Source of the DNA: JAFGTX01 sp942492225
Lineage (GTDB): Bacteria > Bacillota > Clostridia > Peptostreptococcales > Acidaminobacteraceae
Assembly (NCBI GenBank): GCA_942492225.1
Contig: CALODS010000077.1
Location: 25,830-89,829 of the forward strand
Direction of reading: 5' to 3'
Length of the DNA: 64,000 nt
Both the position numbers and the translations under genes were made by a program. Below are positions 44,050-52,693 of this stretch, piece by piece (the first letter of the stretch is position 1; the number at the start of each line of letters is the position of its first letter). Under the pieces are notes generated by a model, which was not told where the DNA came from, ran no database searches, and saw only the letters and a program-made list of their open reading frames with translations.

Positions 44050-47000
44050 ATGCCAAAAATACGTGTCAACATAGATGGAAAAGAAATCAACACTTATTCT
44101 GGACATACCATTTTAGAAGTTGCAAAACAACATCAAATTGATATTCCAACCCTTTGCCATAATGATAAACTAAAAAATTATGGATCTTGTGGGATGTGTG
44201 TTGTCGAAATAGAAAATAACCCACGTCTTATTCGTGCTTGTTCAACAGAAATACAAGACGGTATGATTATTAAAACATCAACACCTAAAGTTAAAGAGTC
44301 TAGAAAAACAACCTTAGAACTTATGCTTTCTGATCATTCAGGTGATTGTAAAGCACCCTGTATGCTTGGTTGCCCAAGTAATGTAGATGTTCAGGGATAT
44401 GTCGGCTTAACCGCAAATAAAGAATATACAGAAGCATTAAAACTCATAAAGGAAAATTTACCTTTACCTGCAAGTATCGGTCGTGTATGCCCTCATCCTT
44501 GTCAAACTGACTGTCGTAGAGGACTTGTAGATGATGCTATATCTATTGCATGGATCAAACGTTATGTCGCTGATATGGACTTGAATAATGATGCACCGTA
44601 TATCCCTCAAATTAAAGAACACACTGGAAAACGTATTGCTGTAATTGGTGGTGGTCCAGGTGGATTGTCCGCAGCTTATTTTTTAAGAAGAGAGGGACAC
44701 GACGTTTCTATTTATGAAGCAATGCCAGAACTTGGCGGTATGCTCAAATATGGTATCCCTCTTTATCGACTTCCAAAAGATGTATTAAAAAAAGAAATCA
44801 ATGTCATCCAAACTATGGGTGTTAAGATTATTCCAAACACACGTGTTGGACAAGATATCACTCTTGACTATATTCGTAAAGAATATGATGCTGTTTATAT
44901 TTCTATTGGCGCTTGGAAAAGTTCATATTTAAAGTGTCCTGGAAGTGATAATGAGCGCATAATTGGTGGTATTGAATTCCTCAATAAATTTGCGATCAAT
45001 GAACCAATTAGAACCGGTAACCGTATTGCAGTTATTGGTGGTGGAAATACAGCAATGGATGCTTGTAGAACTTCAATTAGACTTGGCGCAAAAGAAGTTT
45101 ATGCTATTTATAGAAGAACAAAAGACGATATGCCAGCAGTCGATGTTGAAATAGAAGAAGCTGAAGAAGAAGGCGTAACTTTTAAGTTCCTATCAAATCC
45201 AACTGAATTTGTAGCAGATGCAGAGGGTAATGTAACCCATATCCGTTTGCAAAAAATGATACAAGGTGAACCTGATGCTTCTGGCAGAAGACAAGTTATT
45301 CCAACTGATGAAGAAGAATTATTGCCAGTAGACTCCGTTATCATGTCTATTGGTCAACGCTTATCTTCCGATGGTTTTGAGGACATCGAACTTAATGAAC
45401 GAGGCAATATAAAAATTGATCCTGCTAGTTACACAACTAATTTAGAAGGTGTTTTTGCTGGTGGTGATGCTGTACAAAATGGTGCAGGTATTGCTATAGA
45501 AGCAATTGCTGATGGTAAACATGCCGCTAAAAGTATCGCCCACTATTTACGCGGCAGTGTTTATAAAAAACACCCACGTTATACAGTAAAAAGAGAACAT
45601 ATGACTAAAGAGGATTTTTCATCTATTGCAACCATTGGGACAGCAAGTATGAGTCATGAAAAACCCAACATCAGAAAGCATAATTTTGAAGAAGTCGTAC
45701 ATGGCTTTACAAAAGAAAATGCACTTACTGAATCAAATCGATGTTTAGAGTGTGGTTGTATGGATTCCCACGAATGTAATTTATTTAAATTCTCAAATGA
45801 ATATGACGTAAAGCCAGAAAGATTTGCAGGTCTCAACAAAGCCTCTTTTGAAAATAATACTCATACGCATTTTTATCGAGATAACGGAAAATGTATCCTT
45901 TGTGGAATGTGTATTAGGATATGTGAAGAAGTCATGGATCATGGTATTTTGGGCTATGTTAATCGAGGATTTGATACAGTTGTCCAACCTGCACTTAATA
46001 AACCTCTCAAAGAAACTGATTGTATTTCTTGTGGTCAATGCGTAAGCATCTGTCCAACAGGGGCACTTCAAGAACGACACCATACGCATAAACAGGTGCC
46101 TCTTCTTGGTGCTGAAACTGATAGTATTTGTGACCAATGTGGAATGGGTTGCAAAATAAAACTTGAGACTCGTGGAAACATGCTTTTGAGATCTTTACCA
46201 AGCAAAGGTCGTACAGCTGAAGTGGGCTTACTTTGTGAAAAAGGACGATTTGAGTTAGTCAAATTGCAAAATCAAGAGCGTCTTAGTAAACCACTGATTA
46301 GAAAAAATAATCAATTAGAAGAAGTTTCTTGGGAAGAAGCCATTCTTTACACGGCGCGTAAGTCACAAAGTTTACATTTACGTTATGGTGACAACGCCAT
46401 AGCAACAATGATTTCGGGTAAATTTTATAATGAAACTGTTTACCTTATTAAAAAAATGGCAAATGAATCTTTCAATACAGAATATGTCTATAGTACAAAA
46501 GGATATGAAAAAGGTCTTAAAGATATTTTCGGTTATGATGCTTCAACCAACTTAATGGCTGAATTAGATAAAACCGACTTAATTGTGTCGATTGGTACTA
46601 AAATTATGGAAAAGCAACCCGTTCTAGGTGTTCGCATTCGTAAAGCAGCTACTAAAGGCACAAAACTGATTAATATTAATCAAGCAAAAACCAAGTTTGA
46701 TGAGTGGGCAAATCATACTTATTACAACAATAATGATTTATCACTTTTACTTGAGATTGCTAAGCAATTACTGTCCGAAAACATAATGACACACACTGTA
46801 GATGGACTAGACGCTTTTAAAGAGTCACTTGAATCCATCACAATTTCAGAAAATTCAAAAGAAATTGCAAAGACATTAATTACAACTAAGAATGTAATGT
46901 TTGTATTTGACCGATCACTACTTAGTGATGAAGCAGTCATGTTAATTGGCAAAATTGCCCTACTCTCGAATCATATTGGTCGACCTAGAAACGGATTAAT

Positions 47001-47565
47001 CCAATTGCGAGATGATGGCAATACACAAGGTCTTATTGATTTAGGTATTAATCTAAACACTGATGAGTTAGATCAAAAGATTTCTCAGGGAGAGATTAAA
47101 GGCCTTATCATATTTGGTCCAGAATCTACAATGACGCGTCATGAAAATTTAGAATTATTGGTTGTGCAAGAGGAAACACTTTCACCTCTTGGATTAGACG
47201 CAGATGTAGTAATTCCATCACCAACACTTGTAGAAACAAGTGGAACCATGACCAATCAAGAACGTAAAATTCAACAAGCAAGAGCAGCAATTCATCCGAA
47301 TACTGAAATAACAAACATTGAACAAATACAGCACATTATGGATATTTTCGGTAATAGAAACCAACAATATGCAATCGAAACTTTACTAGAAGATATCGGA
47401 AAAGAATTTCCAGAGTATCTTCATGCCAATGAACATCTGGCAAACAAAGATAATGATTTACACTGGCCTGTTGGCTGTTCACCAATTTTATACGAATCAA
47501 AATTTGCAACAGAAAATGGCCAAGCAAATTTTCAACCTATAAAAAATGGTGTAATGTATTTATAA
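44050..47565 (+). CDS. Fused NuoG-GltD-like flavoprotein with inactive molybdopterin-type domain (Stn-like subunit)
   Basis: 1171 residues. A [2Fe-2S] domain (C36, C47, C50, C64) and a linker open the protein. A GltD/NfnB-like FAD and NADPH domain (about 105-525; VIGGGPGGLSAAYFLRREG, and VIGGGNTAMD with YRRTKDDMPA) follows. Then come ferredoxin sites (about 614-680; CILCGMCIRIC, CISCGQCVSIC) and a C-terminal formate-dehydrogenase/NuoG-like domain (about 690-1171) with a [4Fe-4S] motif (CDQCGMGC...C). The catalytic Cys/Sec and His loop of formate dehydrogenase (RxCH region) is replaced by YSTKGYEKG, so it should not oxidise formate. Together with the two genes before it, this looks like an NAD/ferredoxin/NADP bifurcating transhydrogenase of the Stn type (family recalled, not verified here). 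Confidence 0.8.
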   Translation: MPKIRVNIDGKEINTYSGHTILEVAKQHQIDIPTLCHNDKLKNYGSCGMCVVEIENNPRLIRACSTEIQDGMIIKTSTPKVKESRKTTLELMLSDHSGDCKAPCMLGCPSNVDVQGYVGLTANKEYTEALKLIKENLPLPASIGRVCPHPCQTDCRRGLVDDAISIAWIKRYVADMDLNNDAPYIPQIKEHTGKRIAVIGGGPGGLSAAYFLRREGHDVSIYEAMPELGGMLKYGIPLYRLPKDVLKKEINVIQTMGVKIIPNTRVGQDITLDYIRKEYDAVYISIGAWKSSYLKCPGSDNERIIGGIEFLNKFAINEPIRTGNRIAVIGGGNTAMDACRTSIRLGAKEVYAIYRRTKDDMPAVDVEIEEAEEEGVTFKFLSNPTEFVADAEGNVTHIRLQKMIQGEPDASGRRQVIPTDEEELLPVDSVIMSIGQRLSSDGFEDIELNERGNIKIDPASYTTNLEGVFAGGDAVQNGAGIAIEAIADGKHAAKSIAHYLRGSVYKKHPRYTVKREHMTKEDFSSIATIGTASMSHEKPNIRKHNFEEVVHGFTKENALTESNRCLECGCMDSHECNLFKFSNEYDVKPERFAGLNKASFENNTHTHFYRDNGKCILCGMCIRICEEVMDHGILGYVNRGFDTVVQPALNKPLKETDCISCGQCVSICPTGALQERHHTHKQVPLLGAETDSICDQCGMGCKIKLETRGNMLLRSLPSKGRTAEVGLLCEKGRFELVKLQNQERLSKPLIRKNNQLEEVSWEEAILYTARKSQSLHLRYGDNAIATMISGKFYNETVYLIKKMANESFNTEYVYSTKGYEKGLKDIFGYDASTNLMAELDKTDLIVSIGTKIMEKQPVLGVRIRKAATKGTKLININQAKTKFDEWANHTYYNNNDLSLLLEIAKQLLSENIMTHTVDGLDAFKESLESITISENSKEIAKTLITTKNVMFVFDRSLLSDEAVMLIGKIALLSNHIGRPRNGLIQLRDDGNTQGLIDLGINLNTDELDQKISQGEIKGLIIFGPESTMTRHENLELLVVQEETLSPLGLDADVVIPSPTLVETSGTMTNQERKIQQARAAIHPNTEITNIEQIQHIMDIFGNRNQQYAIETLLEDIGKEFPEYLHANEHLANKDNDLHWPVGCSPILYESKFATENGQANFQPIKNGVMYL

Positions 47566-47572
47566 CGTTAAC

Positions 47573-47601
47573 AACGCCACTACAATTAATGTAGTGGCGT
47601 T
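47573..47601. terminator. Bidirectional terminator
   Basis: AACGCCACTACA (47573-47584) pairs perfectly with TGTAGTGGCGTT (47590-47601), loop ATTAA. It ends both the transhydrogenase operon and the DUF134 gene. Confidence 0.85.
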
Positions 47602-47616
47602 TAATGTTTATTTTAA

Positions 47617-47964
47617 CTATTTATGTTGACATCGTTTTTGGCCATGACATTTAGAACAAATATCAGCACACCCTCCGTAATTATAGTGTCCACCTTCAAT
47701 CCGAAGGCCTTTTCCATCAACCAGTGCAATGGCAATCTTTTTACGAGCACTTTCCAAAATTAATTGGAGTGTTTGTCTTGAAACTTCCATTTTATCAGCA
47801 CATGCTTGTTGATCAAGCCCATCCAAATCTTTTAGTTTAATAGCCTCTAATTCTTCTAGATTTAAATTGATGCAATCCTCTATATTAATTTTCCCACCTG
47901 CTGGTTTAAATAAATGAGTTTTAGGCACAACACTAATTCGTCTAGGTTTTACTGGTCTTGGCAT
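47617..47964 (-). CDS. DUF134 (UPF0251) DNA-binding-like protein
   Basis: Protein of 115 residues with the family start MPRPVKPRRIS, a helix-turn-helix similar to sigma-70 region 4 (ADKMEVSRQTLQLILESAR), and a cysteine-rich tail (CADICSKCHGQKRC). It lies 10 bases after mrp on the same strand. DUF134 proteins commonly neighbour Mrp/NBP35 and dinitrogenase-cofactor-like genes in anaerobes, suggesting a regulator tied to Fe-S or metal cofactors; its function is not established. Confidence 0.82.
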   Translation of the reverse strand: MPRPVKPRRISVVPKTHLFKPAGGKINIEDCINLNLEELEAIKLKDLDGLDQQACADKMEVSRQTLQLILESARKKIAIALVDGKGLRIEGGHYNYGGCADICSKCHGQKRCQHK

Positions 47965-47974
47965 TTAACGCTCC

Positions 47975-48784
47975 TTAAAAAATCTTATACGATTTACTAA
48001 TTCCTTTAACCATTTCTTCGACATTATTTTCAAAAGCTTCTCCAAACGTAAAATTCTCTTTCAAGTATAATTCTATGCGTCCTTCATCAGATAATGTTGT
48101 AAATAGAGGGTCAATTGGAATTTGACTAATAATTTTCAAATTTGTTTCTTTTGCAACTTCTGGTACTTTGCTCTCCCCAAATACATGTATGCGTTTATCG
48201 CAATCAGGGCATTGAAGATAACTCATATTTTCTACTAATCCCAAAATTGGAACTCCAAGCATTCCAGCCATATTAATAGATTTTTTCACAATTAATTTGA
48301 CCAAATCTTGAGGGGAAGATACTACTACTATACCATCAATATCAAATGATTGCATTATTGTTAATGGAACATCACCTGTACCTGGTGGCAAATCAATTAA
48401 TAGATAATCTAACGTTCCCCAGTTCACCTCTGTATAAAATTGTTTAACTGTATTTGAAATAACTGGTCCTCTCCAAACAACAGGAGATTCTTCATCATCC
48501 ATCATCAAGTTAATAGACATAACTTTAATACCTGTTGCTGTTTCCACAGGATTAACGGCTGTTTCATTGCCAGTAACCCTTTGCTTATTAATTCCAAATA
48601 CTTTTGGAATACTTGGTCCAGTAATATCCCCATCTAATATACCAACTTTATGCCCTTTGTTTGTTAGTGCAGCCGCTACCAGAGATGTCACTGATGATTT
48701 ACCAACCCCGCCTTTACCACTCATAATTGCAATAACATTTTTAATTTCACTTTGTGCATTTGTTTTTTCTTTTTCTATATTCAT
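47975..48784 (-). CDS. mrp: Mrp/NBP35-type Fe-S cluster carrier ATPase
   Basis: P-loop ATPase of 269 residues. Deviant Walker A SGKGGVGKSS (22-31), Walker B LIDLPPGTGD and the C-terminal CPDC pair (about residue 208) that bridges a shared [4Fe-4S] cluster are present. No N-terminal MIP18 domain. It acts as a scaffold or carrier in Fe-S assembly. Confidence 0.9.
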   Translation of the reverse strand: MNIEKEKTNAQSEIKNVIAIMSGKGGVGKSSVTSLVAAALTNKGHKVGILDGDITGPSIPKVFGINKQRVTGNETAVNPVETATGIKVMSINLMMDDEESPVVWRGPVISNTVKQFYTEVNWGTLDYLLIDLPPGTGDVPLTIMQSFDIDGIVVVSSPQDLVKLIVKKSINMAGMLGVPILGLVENMSYLQCPDCDKRIHVFGESKVPEVAKETNLKIISQIPIDPLFTTLSDEGRIELYLKENFTFGEAFENNVEEMVKGISKSYKIF

Positions 48785-48817
48785 AAGTCGCCTCCTATTT
48801 TGGCATATGCTAATTAT

Positions 48818-48845
48818 ATTATAGCCAATAATCTTTCGTTGTCAA
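48818..48845 (-). promoter_or_regulatory. mrp promoter
   Basis: On the minus strand, -35 TTGACA (48845-48840) and -10 TATAAT (48823-48818) are both perfect with a 16-base spacer, about 35 bases upstream of mrp. Confidence 0.85.
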
Positions 48846-48908
48846 TTTATAGCCTAAGAATAAAAAAAGTGGTAGAATAAGTCCAGAATAACAGAAGGAA
48901 GGTTAATT

Positions 48909-49475
48909 ATGAAATTAGTAAACTTGTATACAGATGGTGCCTGTTCAAACAACCAAAGTGATACAAACATTGGTGGATGGGGTACTGTACTCGAACATGG
49001 CGACACTATCAAAACCCTTTATGGTGGAAAAGCGAACACTACAAATAATATTATGGAGATGACCTCTATCATTGAAGGGCTAAAAGCTCTTAAATCTAAG
49101 GCCATAAAGATAAATATCTATTCAGATAGTGCTTATGTCGTTAATTGCTTCAATCAACAATGGTATGTAAAATGGCGTATGAATGGTTGGATTAATTCAA
49201 CTAAAAAACCCGTAGAAAATAAAGACTTATGGATTGAACTCATTGAGCTTGTAGAAAGCTTTGAAGATATTACATTTTATAAAGTAAAGGGTCATCTAAC
49301 TGTTGGTACCAAAGAATTTGATAATTGGCATCAAAAGTACAATAAACAGTATGGCCCTGTTACAAAAGAATTCTATACACATCTAATCAACCGTAACAAT
49401 GAAGCCGATGCATTAGCAAATAAAGGCGTAAATGAAATTAAAGAAAGTAGTAATGGTGAACAAAATGGAAATTAA
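48909..49475 (+). CDS. rnhA: Ribonuclease HI
   Basis: Degrades RNA in RNA-DNA hybrids. 188 residues; catalytic D9 (YTDGAC), E50 (NNIMEM), D73 (YSDSAY) and D167 (NEADALA), with H129 (VKGH), are all present. The loop between H129 and D167 is about 30 residues longer than in E. coli, as in a group of Firmicute enzymes. Its end overlaps the antiporter start by 11 bases. Confidence 0.93.
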   Translation: MKLVNLYTDGACSNNQSDTNIGGWGTVLEHGDTIKTLYGGKANTTNNIMEMTSIIEGLKALKSKAIKINIYSDSAYVVNCFNQQWYVKWRMNGWINSTKKPVENKDLWIELIELVESFEDITFYKVKGHLTVGTKEFDNWHQKYNKQYGPVTKEFYTHLINRNNEADALANKGVNEIKESSNGEQNGN

Positions 49476-50763
49476 TATTTTAGGTTTATTGTCAATGGTG
49501 TTCTTAACACTTATAGCATTTAGTTTTTTTAATGAAAAGGTCCTTAAATTACCTACTGAAATTGGACTAATGACAATTGCATTTATTATGTCTGTAACAT
49601 TTCTTTTCTTAAATAAAATCGGATTAATACCCTTCGATGGATTAGCCGACATTTTTAATGCATTAGAATTTCATGAAGTCGTTATGAATGGTTTTCTATG
49701 TTTTTTACTTTTTAGTGGTTCAGCAAAAATTAAGTTTGATGATTTGACCCACGACAAGTACTTAATATCAACGCTTGCATTCTTTTCGACATTACTCTCT
49801 ACACTTTTGTATGCAGGAATGACGTATGGCATCTCAAATTTATTAGGTATCAACTTAACATTCCTTCAAAGTTGTATTTTAGGAAGCATTATAGCACCAA
49901 CAGATCCAATATCTGCAATGAGTATTTTGAAGAAAGCTGGTCTACCAGATAGGATATCGCTTATTATGGAAGGGGAATCTTTGTTCAACGATGGTATTGC
50001 CGTTGCATTATTTGTTACGTTTACCTCGCTTAACATAAATTCTTCAAGTCACCCATTTAGACAATTCTTTGAAACAATTGCTTATGATATTGTTGGCGCA
50101 GTTGCAATTGCCCTTGTCGTTTCAATCATATTATTTCAAGTATTTAAACATACAAAACAAAAATACCTTGAAATACTTATTAGTTTGGCTGCCGTTACAT
50201 TGTCTTATTCTTTAAGTGAATGGATACATGTGTCAGCACCAACAGCTGCCGTTGTTGTCGGTATTTTCTTTGCGACTAAGATGAACCATCTACATCATGA
50301 CAGTGAAAGTTACTATATTAATTTTTATGTTTTTTGGAAAGTTATAGATAAGATTCTAAATGGAATTTTATACATCCTTATCGGATTTGCAGTCTTATTT
50401 ATAGAAGACAGTAATGGCTTTATCTTAATAATTTGTAGTGCTATTTTATTTGCATTAGTCGCAAGATTTATTAGTATTTTGTTACCAATATGGTTCTTTA
50501 GTCGTGATAAACGCATGACACCGCAAATATACTCTAAAGAAAAACGCAGAAGAGACCAATTTGCTATGTCAAAATTATTGACATGGGGTGGACTAAAAGG
50601 TGGGATATGTATTGCTTTAGCATTAGGTACTGTGAACACCTTCGAGCCGACACAATATAACTATATTGTCCTAAGCACTTATGCAGTCGTTGCGTTTTCT
50701 ACTCTTGTTCAGGGCCTTACCATAAAAAAGGTTTATGGTCGATTAAAAAAGAATTTATGCTAA
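49465..50763 (+). CDS. CPA1-family Na+/H+ antiporter (NhaP-like)
   Basis: Cation:proton antiporter of 432 residues with about 12-13 membrane segments. The ion-binding APTDPIS and ESLFNDGIAVALF motifs are diagnostic of CPA1. I use the ATG at 49465 after GGTGA; longer starts at 49432 and 49453 overlap rnhA more. Na+ or K+ specificity cannot be decided by eye. Confidence 0.88.
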   Translation: MEINILGLLSMVFLTLIAFSFFNEKVLKLPTEIGLMTIAFIMSVTFLFLNKIGLIPFDGLADIFNALEFHEVVMNGFLCFLLFSGSAKIKFDDLTHDKYLISTLAFFSTLLSTLLYAGMTYGISNLLGINLTFLQSCILGSIIAPTDPISAMSILKKAGLPDRISLIMEGESLFNDGIAVALFVTFTSLNINSSSHPFRQFFETIAYDIVGAVAIALVVSIILFQVFKHTKQKYLEILISLAAVTLSYSLSEWIHVSAPTAAVVVGIFFATKMNHLHHDSESYYINFYVFWKVIDKILNGILYILIGFAVLFIEDSNGFILIICSAILFALVARFISILLPIWFFSRDKRMTPQIYSKEKRRRDQFAMSKLLTWGGLKGGICIALALGTVNTFEPTQYNYIVLSTYAVVAFSTLVQGLTIKKVYGRLKKNLC

Positions 50764-50787
50764 GGGCATAATGTCACAATAAAAAAT

Positions 50788-50831
50788 AGGCTGTTGTCAT
50801 GTAACTTGATATCGTTACATGACAACAGCCT
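50788..50831. terminator. Strong bidirectional terminator
   Basis: An 18-base perfect stem (50788-50805 with 50814-50831, 8-base loop) flanked by A- and T-runs. It separates the antiporter and ferritin genes, which converge. Confidence 0.92.
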
Positions 50832-50840
50832 TAATTTTTA

Positions 50841-51347
50841 CTAATTAGCTGGTGGAGTAAATACTCTTGCAGCTAAATCTTTATCTAACATTAACAAACC
50901 TCTTCCATCACCCTCAACCATTTTCAACTGATTTAAAAGTGTTTCAGCAGTTGCTTCTTCTTCTACTTGCTCATCAATGAACCAGTTTAATAAACTCTTT
51001 GTTGCATGATCTCTTTCTTCAATAGCAACATCAATCAAGTTATTGATTAAACTTGTTACATGACGTTCATGTTTTAGCACTTCTTCAAATACAGCCACCG
51101 GACTAGCCCAATTGACTTCAGGTTTATCAATAGCTTCTAATTGAACACGTCCGCCTCTTTCAGCTAAATAATCAAAAAACTTTAGTCCATGGAATTGCTC
51201 TTCTTCAAATTGAACACGCATCCAATTTGCAAAACCTGCAAGACCTTGATCTTCAAAGTAAGCGCCCATCGAAAGGTAAAGATATGCTGAATATAGTTCT
51301 GCATTTATTTGTTCATTTATTAATTTTTCTAATTTTTGATTAATCAT
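50841..51347 (-). CDS. ftnA: Bacterial-type ferritin
   Basis: Iron-storage protein of 168 residues. The ferroxidase residues are visible in ELYSAYLYL, EEEQFHGLKFFDY and later EERDHATKSLLNW and EQVEEE. No haem-binding Met, so it is FtnA and not bacterioferritin. It lies downstream of the superoxide reductase gene and 25 bases separate them. Confidence 0.95.
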   Translation of the reverse strand: MINQKLEKLINEQINAELYSAYLYLSMGAYFEDQGLAGFANWMRVQFEEEQFHGLKFFDYLAERGGRVQLEAIDKPEVNWASPVAVFEEVLKHERHVTSLINNLIDVAIEERDHATKSLLNWFIDEQVEEEATAETLLNQLKMVEGDGRGLLMLDKDLAARVFTPPAN

Positions 51348-51372
51348 GATCGTCTCCTTTTATTAAGATATT

Positions 51373-51753
51373 TTATAAATTGTTCGTCCAATGTCCGTGA
51401 ATATTACAATATTCTCTTGCAGACACTGCTTTTTTCTCAGTATAGAAAAATGCTTCAGGTTTATCGCCTGGTTTTAAGAATTTTGTAAATAAAGTTTCAC
51501 CATCAAACAGTTCAATCCACTCAATATAGTGTTCATCTGTCATAGGATGTTCAGTCGAGCCTACATATACTTTGTAGCCACCTTCAATTTTCTCAACAAC
51601 TGGAACGTGTTTTTCAGTAGCAAAATCTGCTGATTTTTCTTCCATATGTTTCATAGGACTACCACAGTAAACCAAATCACCGCCACCTTCATGATACACC
51701 ATTACTACATTTCCACATGTTTCACATTTGTATACTTGTGCTACCTTTGCCAT
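51373..51753 (-). CDS. dfx: Superoxide reductase (desulfoferrodoxin) with altered centre I
   Basis: Reduces superoxide to peroxide with rubredoxin electrons. 126 residues from the ATG at 51753 (AGGAGG). The catalytic centre II ligands H49, H69, H75, C116 and H119 are intact. In the N-terminal desulforedoxin site only C10, C13 and C30 are present; the usual CC pair reads YC (Y29), so the Cys4 iron site is missing one ligand. A possible promoter (TTGGGA-18-TATTAT) precedes it; a terminator separates it from perR. Confidence 0.92.
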   Translation of the reverse strand: MAKVAQVYKCETCGNVVMVYHEGGGDLVYCGSPMKHMEEKSADFATEKHVPVVEKIEGGYKVYVGSTEHPMTDEHYIEWIELFDGETLFTKFLKPGDKPEAFFYTEKKAVSAREYCNIHGHWTNNL

Positions 51754-51838
51754 AATAAAATCCTCCTCACAAAATTGTTTTTTCTCACTATAATATATAA
51801 CCAATTTTAGTCATCCCAAATCAGATGGCCTAAAAAAT

Positions 51839-51863
51839 ATAGAGATGCCATTGGCATCTCTAT
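51839..51863 (-). terminator. Terminator after perR
   Basis: A perfect 12-1-12 inverted repeat (ATAGAGATGCCA/TGGCATCTCTAT) followed on the minus strand by ATTTTTT. Overlaps the perR stop. Confidence 0.85.
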
Positions 51864-52282
51864 TCAGTTTTTTTCAAACACTCAGAGCATATTCCCCTAA
51901 AATATAAATGCTGTTGATTGATTTGAAAATTATTCAAATCTTTAACTTCTAAGACACTTAAGTCTGTTACGAAATCTAATACGTTTTCACACTTTTCACA
52001 TTTAAAATGTCCATGAACTGCAGTATCTGCATCATATCGTGTTTCATTTTCTTCAATTGTAATACGAGACACAATTTCATGTTCAACAAATAAGTTCAAC
52101 GTATTGTATACGGTTGTCTTGGACAAAGTAGGTATATCACCAATTAACTCTTTATAAATCATATCTACCGTTGGATGAGCTTGTGTATTTAGTAAATACT
52201 CAAATATTCTTATTCTCTGGTAGGATGGTTTAATTTCATTGCTCTTCAGGAACTCACCAATATTTGTGATTTTTCCTAACAC
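51860..52282 (-). CDS. perR: PerR-type Fur family peroxide/iron regulator
   Basis: Fur-family repressor of 140 residues: winged helix (about 10-75, with TTVYNTLNLF), dimer domain with HGHFKCEKC (metal-site His and first zinc CxxC) and GICSECLKK (second CxxC). PerR is favoured over Fur and Zur because it is in an operon with rubredoxin next to dfx and ferritin. The start is probably GTG at 52282, five bases after GAAGG at the end of the rubredoxin gene; a TTG at 52303 is possible. Confidence 0.85.
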   Translation of the reverse strand: MLGKITNIGEFLKSNEIKPSYQRIRIFEYLLNTQAHPTVDMIYKELIGDIPTLSKTTVYNTLNLFVEHEIVSRITIEENETRYDADTAVHGHFKCEKCENVLDFVTDLSVLEVKDLNNFQINQQHLYFRGICSECLKKTE

Positions 52283-52283
52283 A

Positions 52284-52445
52284 CTAGCCTTCGTACTCTT
52301 CAAACATATCTTTAGTTACGCCACAGATTGGACATTCCCAATCTTCAGGAATATCTGCAAATTGAGTACCTGGTGCAAGACCGCTATCTGGATCACCTAC
52401 TTCTGGATCATAAACCCAACTACATGCTGTACAAATATATTTCAT
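52284..52445 (-). CDS. Rubredoxin
   Basis: Small iron electron carrier of 53 residues: MKYICTACSWVYDPEVGDP, with Cys4 iron ligands C5, C8, C38 and C41. It most likely donates electrons to the superoxide reductase 0.5 kb downstream. The gene precedes perR with a one-base gap to the preferred perR start and has an AGGAGGAG ribosome site. Confidence 0.96.
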   Translation of the reverse strand: MKYICTACSWVYDPEVGDPDSGLAPGTQFADIPEDWECPICGVTKDMFEEYEG

Positions 52446-52530
52446 TGTTATCTCCTCCTATTTATCTCTTTTTTTCTCTCTTTAATTTAGGGGTAAAGAT
52501 TTGCTCTTTCGTTTACTATCATCTTTACTC

Positions 52531-52552
52531 ATCAGAAAATACATTTTCTGAT
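52531..52552. repeat. Perfect inverted repeat in rubredoxin leader
   Basis: ATCAGAAAAT-AC-ATTTTCTGAT is a perfect 10-2-10 repeat in the long (about 130-base) untranslated leader. It could form an RNA hairpin or be a second operator. Confidence 0.5.
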
Positions 52553-52554
52553 TC

Positions 52555-52579
52555 TAAAATTGTAACGATTACAATTTTA
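52555..52579 (-). promoter_or_regulatory. PerR/Fur-type operator at the rubredoxin promoter
   Basis: TAAAATTGTAA-CGA-TTACAATTTTA is a perfect 11-3-11 inverted repeat. Its core TTGTAACGATTACAA matches the Per box TTATAATNATTATAA at 11 of 14 positions. It adjoins the -10 box and covers the start site, so autorepression by PerR is likely. Confidence 0.75.
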
Positions 52580-52607
52580 TATTACATTACCCTTAGTCCT
52601 TTGTCAA
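52579..52607 (-). promoter_or_regulatory. rubredoxin-perR promoter
   Basis: On the minus strand, -35 TTGACA (52607-52602), 17-base spacer, -10 TAATAT (52584-52579). Confidence 0.85.
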
Positions 52608-52654
52608 CACAATTAATAGATATCCTAAAACTAATAATTTAATCAATTATCTAT

Positions 52655-52687
52655 AAAAAAGAGTCGTATTTTTTACGACTCTTTTTT
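52655..52687 (-). terminator. Terminator after the CsoR-family gene
   Basis: AAAAAAGAGTCGTA (52655-52668) pairs perfectly with TACGACTCTTTTTT (52674-52687). Strong T-runs on both strands. Confidence 0.9.
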
Positions 52688-52693
52688 GTTGCT

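Noticed and set aside
44963..45154. Short ORFs in other frames within the transhydrogenase gene and elsewhere
   Set aside because: They overlap well-supported genes, lack ribosome sites and show no recognisable motifs.
41761..47565. NAD-dependent formate dehydrogenase
   Set aside because: The molybdopterin-type domain lacks the catalytic Cys/Sec and His loop, so formate oxidation is not supported.
41761..47565. Electron-bifurcating [FeFe] hydrogenase
   Set aside because: NuoE- and HydB-like subunits are present but no H-cluster motifs (TSCCP, PCxxK, ExxxC) occur in the third gene.
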